From the NCBI RefSeq assembly GCF_001467525.1, contig NZ_LNXS01000053.1, forward strand, positions 48,393 to 112,392: DNA of 64,000 bases, in the 5' to 3' direction. The DNA is from Legionella anisa. GTDB taxonomy: Bacteria > Pseudomonadota > Gammaproteobacteria > Legionellales > Legionellaceae. The notes below the pieces were generated by a model. That model saw only the letters and a program-made list of their open reading frames with translations. It was not told where the DNA came from and did not search any database. Shown piece by piece: positions 45,129 to 52,380 of the stretch. A program made the position numbers and the translations under genes. Each line of letters begins with the position of its first letter. Position 1 is the stretch's first letter.

Positions 45129-46609
45129 TTCAAATCGAAAAAATAACGGGAGATTTAGCTCAATCCTTATGTCGAACCATTACAAAGGATTTGCCAGAAT
45201 ACTTTGGTTTGCCAGAAGCGAACGAGCACTACGCAATAGGTGTGACCACACGCACTAATTTTGCGGCAAAAGATGGGGATAATACGTTTGGCCTTGTTTC
45301 AATTGATTTTCCCTATCCTGATAATGCTAATATTTACTGGATGGCTGTAAAACGTGATTATCATCGTCAAGGTGTAGGAAAGCAATTAATCAAAACGGCT
45401 TGCCATTTTGCTGCAACACAAGGTGCTAAAACTATAACCGTTGAAACCCTAAGCCCCTCTGAATTGGAAGAGAATTACCTTAAAACCTACCGATTCTATC
45501 AGTCCGTTGGTTTTAACCCTCTTTTGGATTTAAAACCAGCAGGATATGAGTGGAATATGGTGTACATGATGAAACAGCTTGAAGCTTTAGCAGAAAACCA
45601 ATCGTCAATTGCCATTAAGCCACTAGAATTATGCGATATCCCCGTTTTGGTCGATGCGTTTCAAAAAGCAAATTGGCAAAAACCTTACGTTTTGTTTGAA
45701 GGGTACTATCAAGAACAAGAACAGTCTGAGCGAGTCGTTTGGGTGGCCTATGTTCAAGACCAAATCGCGGGCTATGTTACTCTAAAATGGACCTCACACT
45801 ATAAACCTTTTTCTCATAAAGGAATCCCAGAAATTATGGACTTAAATGTATTGCCTGCTTTCCGCAAGCGTGGAATAGGCAGTGCTTTGCTCACTATTGC
45901 TGAAGAAAATGCAGCCAGTCAGTGTGATGTTGTAGGAATTGGTGTTGGATTATATGGTGGTCCTGATGGCGGATATGGACAAGCTCAACGACTTTATGCT
46001 AACCGAGGTTATATTCCTGATGGTTTAGGGGTAACTTATCATTATAAACCAACCATTCCTGGGGAAACATATCCCTTGGATGATGATTTAATTTTGTGGT
46101 TTACCAAAAAAGTAACCAAACATTTGCATGTAGAAAGAGATACTGTAACTAAAAAAACAACTGATAGCTGCGATGTATATGTACCAAACACAAAATATAA
46201 ATTGGAGTTCAATGCCAAAGATTCATTTAAAATTATCGATCAAAAGTTGTTTGAGTTTAATAAATTGTGTGTCTCTGCAACACAACAACCGGAATTAATT
46301 GATATAAACGTTACGATTAAAAACGGTGATGAGGTAATAGCGGGTATTTGTTCGGAGGTTTATACATGGAATATCCTGTACATCAGTGTCTTTTTTGTTG
46401 AGGAAAAATATCGGAACCAAGGTTTGGGTACCCTTTTACTCAATAAAGTTGAGGAGAAAGCAAAAGAATTAGGAGTCAGTTTAATTCACCTCGATACCTT
46501 TGATTTTCAAGCAAAAGATTTTTATCTCAAACATGGTTATGAAGAGTTTGGGGTTCTGGATGACTGTCCAAAAGGTCATCAGCGTTATTATATGAAGAAG
46601 GTGCTATGA
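45125..46609 (+). CDS. Triple GNAT acetyltransferase (three domains in one chain)
   Basis: The 494-residue protein has three consecutive GNAT domains. Domain 1 (1-152) has MAVKRDYHRQGVGKQLIKTA. Domain 2 (about 158-330) has DLNVLPAFRKRGIGSALLTI and GYGQAQRLYANRGYIPDG. Domain 3 (about 350-494) has VFFVEEKYRNQGLGTLLLNK and KDFYLKHGYEEFG. All three keep the acetyl-CoA-binding RxxG pattern. Double GNAT proteins are known in antibiotic resistance and mycothiol synthesis; three domains are unusual. Its ATG overlaps the previous stop by four bases, and its stop overlaps the next gene the same way. Confidence 0.9.
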   Translation: MIQIEKITGDLAQSLCRTITKDLPEYFGLPEANEHYAIGVTTRTNFAAKDGDNTFGLVSIDFPYPDNANIYWMAVKRDYHRQGVGKQLIKTACHFAATQGAKTITVETLSPSELEENYLKTYRFYQSVGFNPLLDLKPAGYEWNMVYMMKQLEALAENQSSIAIKPLELCDIPVLVDAFQKANWQKPYVLFEGYYQEQEQSERVVWVAYVQDQIAGYVTLKWTSHYKPFSHKGIPEIMDLNVLPAFRKRGIGSALLTIAEENAASQCDVVGIGVGLYGGPDGGYGQAQRLYANRGYIPDGLGVTYHYKPTIPGETYPLDDDLILWFTKKVTKHLHVERDTVTKKTTDSCDVYVPNTKYKLEFNAKDSFKIIDQKLFEFNKLCVSATQQPELIDINVTIKNGDEVIAGICSEVYTWNILYISVFFVEEKYRNQGLGTLLLNKVEEKAKELGVSLIHLDTFDFQAKDFYLKHGYEEFGVLDDCPKGHQRYYMKKVL

Positions 46610-46818
46610 GTTTTATTAAAAAAGGAATATACCGTCATTATAAAGGCAATCTGTATGAAGTGATTGATATTGCCAGGCATTCGGAAAGCTTAGAAGATAT
46701 GGTGGTTTACAGAGCGCTTTACGGCGATTTTGAACTATGGGTTCGACCTCTCAAAATGTTCCTTGAAAACATTGAGATAAATGGTGAGCTCCAAAAAAGA
46801 TTTGAATTACATGAATAA
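46606..46818 (+). CDS. DUF1653 domain protein
   Basis: This 70-residue protein matches DUF1653: KKGIYRHYKGNLYEVIDIAR, ESLEDMVVYRALYG and LWVRPLKMFLE. The family is small, soluble and of unknown function, often next to or fused with NUDIX or other metabolic enzymes. It overlaps the triple-GNAT gene by four bases (ATGA) and the ATPase gene by eight, so it is part of the coupled operon. Confidence 0.9.
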   Translation: MSFIKKGIYRHYKGNLYEVIDIARHSESLEDMVVYRALYGDFELWVRPLKMFLENIEINGELQKRFELHE

Positions 46819-47383
46819 ATTAGAACAAGCAAATCGTTTTATCTTTACTGGCACCCCAGGCAGTGGAAAAACTTCTGTTATTTTGGCATTGAAAAGATTA
46901 GGGTATGTAGTGATTCCTGAGTCTGCAACAGATGTCATTGCAGAGGAACAGGCAAAGGGAATTATGCGTCCATGGGAAGAGACTGATTTTGTAGATAAGA
47001 TTGTTTTAACACAAAAATTAAGGCAATTGAATGCTCAAGGTGCGTTGCAATTTTATGACCGATCGCCATTTTGTGCTTATGCATTGGGGCGTTATTCCGC
47101 TCATTGGCATAAAAATGATTTTACACCCTCACCTATCTTATTAGCTGAAGTTGACCACTGCCTAAAAGCTAGTATTTATCAACGCAAAGTATTCTTTTTT
47201 GAGAACTTGGGGTTTATTGAACCAACTTCAGCTCGCAAAATCAGTTATGAAGACGCCCTTATTTTTGAGCAAATTCACATAGATGTATATAAAGAGTTTG
47301 GTTTTGAAATCATGCTCATGCCTAAAAAAACGATTACAGAGCGCTGTGAATTTGTTCTTGAAACGTTAGGCATAAAAAAATAA
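46811..47383 (+). CDS. Small P-loop ATPase/kinase-like protein (AAA_28 type)
   Basis: The protein of about 190 residues begins with a P-loop (FIFTGTPGSGKTSVILALKR, residues 14-21), then VVIPESATDVIAEEQ and FYDRSPFCAYALGRY, with a Walker B-like hydrophobic stretch KVFFFENLGF. This pattern is the AAA_28 group of predicted nucleotide kinases. The ATG at 46811 overlaps the DUF1653 stop by eight bases. As the last gene of the operon it could phosphorylate a small molecule such as an antibiotic, but the substrate is not known. Confidence 0.87.
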   Translation: MNKLEQANRFIFTGTPGSGKTSVILALKRLGYVVIPESATDVIAEEQAKGIMRPWEETDFVDKIVLTQKLRQLNAQGALQFYDRSPFCAYALGRYSAHWHKNDFTPSPILLAEVDHCLKASIYQRKVFFFENLGFIEPTSARKISYEDALIFEQIHIDVYKEFGFEIMLMPKKTITERCEFVLETLGIKK

Positions 47384-47459
47384 ATATCAATTTTATGAAA
47401 AAACCGCTTGACCCTATTGTTACTATATATCTTACCTTTGTTCTTAAGGAGGTAATACT

Positions 47460-48404
47460 ATGACTCAATGGTTCGTAAAAGACTTAAGCAAATTAACTGG
47501 TGTTTCGGTGCAAACATTGCATCATTATGATCGCATTGGTTTACTTAAACCTTCATTACGACAGTCCAATGGGTATCGTATTTACTCCGAGAAGGATTTA
47601 TTGAAATTACAACAGATTATTGCTTTAAAGTTTTTTGGTTTTGAGCTATCACAAATCAAAACCTTGCTCTCTGAAGAACGTCACGCGCTAAACCATTTTG
47701 AAGCCCAAGCTCAAGTGTTAGAACAAAAAGCATTGGCATGTACTTCCGGAGCTAAAACCTTAAGAAGCATTATAGACTCTGTTGATGTCAATCAATCCAT
47801 TCCATGGGAAACCATTATACAACTGATTGAGGTATATAAAATGGCAGAGCATCTTGAACATGATTGGGTTAAGGAAATATTTACTCCTGATGAGCTCAAA
47901 CAATACGTAGCATTTGAAAAGGAAATGAAAACAAATAACAAGGCTGAGTTTGAAAAACAATGGCATCAACTTTTAGATGAATTGAAACAAAGTATGAAAC
48001 ACGATCCTGATTCCACTATAGGTATCCAAACAGGGAAAAACTACATGGAATGGGTTAATAGCGTATACGGTAAAAAATATGCCCATCTGAGAACCAAAAA
48101 ATGGGAAAAAGGATTTGGAGAAGGAAAAGGTCTTGATGAAATTGGTTTAACACCAGAGATTATGACATGGTTAGAGAAGGCTTTAGACGCTTATTGGAAG
48201 CATAGGCTTTATGGTATTCTTGAACAAGTAGGCAAAACGCCAGACTCCAACATATTAACGCTTTGGAATAAGGCATTAGATGATATGTATGGCGAAGAAA
48301 CTTCACGAAAATATGCTGTTTGTGATATTGCTTTGAAGGATGAAAAGGTCAGTCCAGAAGCAAAGACTTGGCTCAAAAGTATCGTAGATGCTTACAACAT
48401 GTAA
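47460..48404 (+). CDS. MerR-TipAS family drug-sensing regulator
   Basis: Residues 1-70 are a MerR helix-turn-helix and wing (FVKDLSKLTGVSVQTLHHYD, IGLLKPSLRQSNGYRIYSEK), then a coiled coil, and residues about 190-314 are a TipAS domain (YMEWVNSVYGKKYAHLRTKK, ALDAYWKHRLYGILEQVG, SPEAKTWLKSIVDAYN). TipAS binds thiopeptides and other drugs and triggers transcription from MerR-type promoters. A perfect AAGGAGGT ribosome site lies six bases before the ATG. TTGACC at 47408-47413 may be the -35 element. It probably controls the resistance-like operon directly upstream or the genes that follow. Confidence 0.94.
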   Translation: MTQWFVKDLSKLTGVSVQTLHHYDRIGLLKPSLRQSNGYRIYSEKDLLKLQQIIALKFFGFELSQIKTLLSEERHALNHFEAQAQVLEQKALACTSGAKTLRSIIDSVDVNQSIPWETIIQLIEVYKMAEHLEHDWVKEIFTPDELKQYVAFEKEMKTNNKAEFEKQWHQLLDELKQSMKHDPDSTIGIQTGKNYMEWVNSVYGKKYAHLRTKKWEKGFGEGKGLDEIGLTPEIMTWLEKALDAYWKHRLYGILEQVGKTPDSNILTLWNKALDDMYGEETSRKYAVCDIALKDEKVSPEAKTWLKSIVDAYNM

Positions 48405-48421
48405 AAAAATAGCTATAAATT

Positions 48422-48450
48422 TTGGATCGGTCTTGTTTTTACCGATCCAA
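48422..48450 (+). terminator. Strong hairpin after the MerR-TipAS gene
   Basis: TTGGATCGGT at 48422-48431 and ACCGATCCAA at 48441-48450 form a perfect 10-base-pair stem with a 9-base loop (CTTGTTTTT), 17 bases after the stop. There is no trailing T run, so termination efficiency is uncertain. Confidence 0.6.
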
Positions 48451-48594
48451 TCTCAACGGAATCCATTTTAGGTTCTTCTTTCCGTCTAGAAAACGGCTAA
48501 TCTAAACATCCGACAATGTTAAAAATTTGTAAAAAAATACTGATTGAGAATAAATTTTACGGCATAGGGTATAATTAACTTACTTGTTTTTATT

Positions 48595-51500
48595 ATGATC
48601 AATTGTATGTCTTATGCAAAAATGGCGGAATTACTTTTGCTGGATGTCATGTCTAAAGCACAAATTCCAGGAATTTCTATTGCCTTTATAAGCAGTGATG
48701 GAATCATATCTACTCAAGAAAAAGGGCTTACAGATGGTTGCGGCCTTTTTGCAATACCTGTTGATCCACTCAAATATCCCTTTCATAAGTTGGGATTAGG
48801 AACTAAAGATGCTGTAGTTCTATTTGACGACACACTTTATTATGTGAATCAAACAACACAAAGCGTTCATCAAATACAGTTAAATGAAAGTAATCAATCC
48901 TCATATCAAAAGTTACGAGAAAGTTGTACTGATACTTATAAATTGGCCAATTCTCAAGAATCTGAATTAATAACTACTCTAACAGGCCTTGCACCACCTA
49001 CAAAAGTGCAACCAGAAACCGTTTTTGGAGCAGCCTCGCTAAGCAAACCCGTATTTGCCTATTTAGTACAAAAATTGATGCAGTCCAATGCGGCGAATCA
49101 AGCAAAGCGCGGGACAGGTAAATTTAATTTGGATAAATTCAACCTGAGTCAATTTGATTTAGATACTCCTCTTTTTCATATTCTACCATTAGAAGAATTT
49201 GAGATAGATGGAATGAAATTTGATATGTCTGACAAATCTGCTGTTGTCTGTGCTAAAGCACTCACTGCAAGGATGGTGTTATCACATACAACAGGCCTTG
49301 CTCATGGTGAAATGAAGTTTCAGTTCATTCCTAACCCTAAAGAAAAAGATTCTAAAGAAAAAATGCATGGATACTCAAATGTTGGTATCGTGTACTTACA
49401 ACAAGTGATTGAAAAATTGACTGAAGCAAATCTAGAAACATTGGCCAAAAACCATGTATTTGATCGTTGTGACATGACTCATAGCACTTATGAGCCATTA
49501 AAGGCCTATCACTCGCTTTTGCATGCTGAAAAAGAACCCTTGTTTGATGAAATGAAACCTGGTCAGATTGTCATACTAAAAGAAGATGAGCAACTAACAG
49601 CATATTGGTTAGATAATGGAAAAATAGTCAATCGCTCCTTTCCGGAAAGAGTAGTTTCAAGCATTCTTGAACAGTTACCTGATAAAGGTAAACTTTCAAA
49701 CAATCCGGAGCTGATTGGAGCTGTAGTCTCACAATATGGATGTAAAGAACCCAAACCATGTGCCGCCAATACACTAAGAACTACGGCATCAGATTATGCA
49801 CAGTTTGTCAAACATCTAAGCCATGACAGCTCGATTGAAAATCCTTTTATTCCGCATGCCTTCATGACGCACGATAGAGGTTTGGCGGGAGCAATTGGAA
49901 TTGCTAGAGACAAGATACGCGATTCCATTTTAAGCCATGTTGCATGGGGTTTAGGTTGGGGGTTACAAACCAATGAAAAAGAAGAGGTTGTTACCGCCTA
50001 TCATTCGGGTGACATGAATGATTGCAGAGCGTGGGTTGCAATCAATTTAAAGGATAAGAGTGCCATGGTATTTTTCGCTAATTCACATAATGGACATATT
50101 CTTGCGGAACAAATTGTCCCTTCGACAATTCAAATAGAACTGGCTTCGAACTATTTTTTTCCAAAATGGGGTTTTGCTAGAACTATTGATGAGCTAGGGG
50201 GTAAAACTAATAATTGGGGCATCAATCCACTTCCAAGACCCAATCCATCTAAAGAACGGACAAGTTCTTTAAGTGAATTGCAAAAAAGAACTAGTATCCC
50301 AAGTATTGCCACAGCAATTATTTCTGACCGCGGAGTTGTTACTACAGAAGAGGTAGGTGTGACTAATGTCAGCAAACCTGAAGAAGTTACTAGTTCGACT
50401 GTTTTTGAAGCCGCTTCATTGAGTAAACCTGTATTTGCTTATATTGTATTGAAACTAGCGCAAAAAGATCTCATTGATTTAGACAAACCACTCCATGAAT
50501 ACGGCGATTTTGGTCCTCCACAGATGCGAACTGATAAAAATTATAAAAAATTAACTGCCCGTATGATCCTATCCCATCAAGCAGGCTTACCTAACGAATT
50601 TTCATCACCAGAATCTCTAAAGTATGTCTCTGAAGTAGGAAAACAATTTGATTATTCAGGAGTAGCTTATCAATTTCTAGGTGAAATTGTGGAACACATT
50701 ACTGCAAAATCACTGGAAGCTTTAGCTCAAGAAGAGTTTGCTAAGATAGGTATGACTGATAGTAGTTTCATGCCACCAACGGGTTGCAGTCTTATTAAAC
50801 TGCCAGATGAAGAGGAAGAACCAACTCCTGAACGCATTAAAAAATTATTAAAAGATACTTTAGATGTACATGGTCAATTAAGTATTATCCTACAAAAGGA
50901 TAAATTATTTGTTGCTGAAAGGGCAGTAGACGGCAGCGTACAAATGACTGAAAAAAATTCCAACCAACTTGAAGAAAAAAGCCTACAAGAAATCAAAGCT
51001 CGCTTTGCTCAAATACCACCATTTTTTTGGTCAAAGCCAATACCTGTTGAAGCAAGGGAGTTACCCCTTGTGACTACAATTATTGGTCATCCTCCAGAAC
51101 ATGCTGCAACAATAGCAATTGGCCATGATCAAGATGGCTCAGTAAATCGTAAGCAAAAATTTTATATGGTTCACCCGGCAGGATCCTTGTATACAACGAC
51201 TTCTGACTATGCAAAATTTCTAAAAGCCTGTATTAACGATCCCTATATTAGATGGGAAATGTTTAAACCGGTTGTTTCATCGTTGAAAGATAAAGATACT
51301 AAAGCAATGAAGCAAGGAGTCTCTACTGATACTTTAGATCAAATCTCTTGGGGTCTAGGAATTGGGATTCAGAAAAATACCGATGGAACCCGTATCGCTT
51401 TTCATTGGGGTGATAATGGAACTGGACGCAATTTAGCAGCGATCAACCTTACTACTGATGAAGCAGTTGTTTGTCTCACTAATAGCGAGAATGGACCCGC

Positions 51501-51723
51501 TGTTTTTCGAGAAATTGCAGAGCCTATCGTTGGTGATCTAAGTGCTATTGGGCAATGGTTATCAATACGAGAAGAATTGCCTCTTGATATGCGTTTAAAA
51601 GAAAATCCCACCCAAGAAATGAACCCACGTTTACAAGAGCAGACACAAATTAAAACGACAGGCGTTGCTACTAAAGGGCAACAAGAGGTAGAGCAAAAGC
51701 ATTTTGACTTAGGGCTGTTCTAA
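48595..51723 (+). CDS. Tandem beta-lactamase-fold serine hydrolase with inserted repeat modules
   Basis: The 1042-residue protein has two serine beta-lactamase/DD-peptidase-like domains. Domain 1 has SLSK at 148-151, YSN at 260-262 and HSG at 470-472; domain 2 has SLSK at 608-611, YSG at 687-689 and HWG at 937-939. Three related 40-50-residue modules are inserted: 71-112 (DAVVLFDDTLYYVNQ), about 320-364 (GQIVILKEDEQLTAYWL) and about 757-808 (GQLSIILQKDKLFV). No signal peptide is evident, so the protein may act in the cytosol or be secreted by a specialised system. Class C lactamases are under 400 residues; this doubled form is exceptional. TATAAT lies at 48570-48575. Confidence 0.88.
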   Translation: MINCMSYAKMAELLLLDVMSKAQIPGISIAFISSDGIISTQEKGLTDGCGLFAIPVDPLKYPFHKLGLGTKDAVVLFDDTLYYVNQTTQSVHQIQLNESNQSSYQKLRESCTDTYKLANSQESELITTLTGLAPPTKVQPETVFGAASLSKPVFAYLVQKLMQSNAANQAKRGTGKFNLDKFNLSQFDLDTPLFHILPLEEFEIDGMKFDMSDKSAVVCAKALTARMVLSHTTGLAHGEMKFQFIPNPKEKDSKEKMHGYSNVGIVYLQQVIEKLTEANLETLAKNHVFDRCDMTHSTYEPLKAYHSLLHAEKEPLFDEMKPGQIVILKEDEQLTAYWLDNGKIVNRSFPERVVSSILEQLPDKGKLSNNPELIGAVVSQYGCKEPKPCAANTLRTTASDYAQFVKHLSHDSSIENPFIPHAFMTHDRGLAGAIGIARDKIRDSILSHVAWGLGWGLQTNEKEEVVTAYHSGDMNDCRAWVAINLKDKSAMVFFANSHNGHILAEQIVPSTIQIELASNYFFPKWGFARTIDELGGKTNNWGINPLPRPNPSKERTSSLSELQKRTSIPSIATAIISDRGVVTTEEVGVTNVSKPEEVTSSTVFEAASLSKPVFAYIVLKLAQKDLIDLDKPLHEYGDFGPPQMRTDKNYKKLTARMILSHQAGLPNEFSSPESLKYVSEVGKQFDYSGVAYQFLGEIVEHITAKSLEALAQEEFAKIGMTDSSFMPPTGCSLIKLPDEEEEPTPERIKKLLKDTLDVHGQLSIILQKDKLFVAERAVDGSVQMTEKNSNQLEEKSLQEIKARFAQIPPFFWSKPIPVEARELPLVTTIIGHPPEHAATIAIGHDQDGSVNRKQKFYMVHPAGSLYTTTSDYAKFLKACINDPYIRWEMFKPVVSSLKDKDTKAMKQGVSTDTLDQISWGLGIGIQKNTDGTRIAFHWGDNGTGRNLAAINLTTDEAVVCLTNSENGPAVFREIAEPIVGDLSAIGQWLSIREELPLDMRLKENPTQEMNPRLQEQTQIKTTGVATKGQQEVEQKHFDLGLF

Positions 51724-51799
51724 GCACCGCAGCGTTTTGTACAAACCACCACAATTCAATAGTTCAGCATACGTTTAATTTGTCGATCATTAAGTAGGA

Positions 51800-51822
51800 G
51801 CTCTGGGGTTTGCACCCAGAGC
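51800..51822 (+). terminator. Hairpin between the serine hydrolase gene and the BlaI-type gene
   Basis: GCTCTGGG at 51800-51807 and CCCAGAGC at 51815-51822 make a perfect 8-base-pair GC-rich stem with a 7-base loop, 77 bases after the hydrolase stop. Flanking bases extend the pairing imperfectly. There is no T run. It probably separates the hydrolase transcript from the BlaI-controlled operon. Confidence 0.5.
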
Positions 51823-51888
51823 CCCTATAAGATGTCTTAACTAAATAAAACTTCAACAAATTTATTTTCTTTCAAAACTATTTCAAGG

Positions 51889-51927
51889 CTACTATTTTTA
51901 TAGTAGTATCTACTAAAAATATAGTAG
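51889..51927. promoter_or_regulatory. Two adjacent BlaI/MecI-type operators
   Basis: CTACTATTTTTATAGTAG (51889-51906) and CTACTAAAAATATAGTAG (51910-51927) are two 18-base dyads with identical CTACTA half-sites, with centres 21 bases apart, two DNA turns. BlaI and MecI repressors bind TACTA/TAGTA-type dyads as dimers and cover the promoter. They sit 30 bases before the repressor gene itself, so the whole operon including the OXA gene should be autoregulated. Confidence 0.85.
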
Positions 51928-51957
51928 ATTATGTTTTACTTAGTTTCTGGAGAAAAA

Positions 51958-52380
51958 ATGTCAATAAAAAGAGGGGAAAACACTTTTGCTCATGATCGCC
52001 TCCTTACAGAGGTAGAGCTTGAATTAATGAATATTATTTGGAGCCTTAATAAAGTAACCATTAAAGATATTGTTTCACATTTGCCCAAAGAAAGACCTTT
52101 AGCTTATACCACTGTGGCAACTGTAGTAAAAGTACTTGAACAAAAAGGATTTTTGGGATGCCAAAAAAATACTTATGCCCATGTTTTTCTTCCAATTGTT
52201 ACCAAGGCTGAGTACGAAAGCACGTGCATTGAGCATATGGTCACTAATGTTTTTGATGGTGAACCTGTAGCACTGGTGCAAAGACTCTTGATGGCCAAAA
52301 AGCTACAACATGATGACATTCAAGCAATTGAGGAAGCACTAAAACAATTAGTAACCTCTGAACAAAAAATAGAGGCATGA
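51958..52380 (+). CDS. blaI: BlaI/MecI-family repressor
   Basis: The 140-residue product is a winged-helix penicillinase repressor: LTEVELELMNIIWSLNKVTI, KDIVSHLPKERPLAYTTVAT, VVKVLEQKGFLGCQKN, and a helical dimerisation tail. Repression ends when the partner sensor protease detects a beta-lactam and the repressor is cleaved or released. I chose the ATG at 51958, with GGAG upstream; a frame start at 51931 would lie at the edge of the operators. It overlaps the BlaR1-like gene by four bases. Confidence 0.93.
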   Translation: MSIKRGENTFAHDRLLTEVELELMNIIWSLNKVTIKDIVSHLPKERPLAYTTVATVVKVLEQKGFLGCQKNTYAHVFLPIVTKAEYESTCIEHMVTNVFDGEPVALVQRLLMAKKLQHDDIQAIEEALKQLVTSEQKIEA

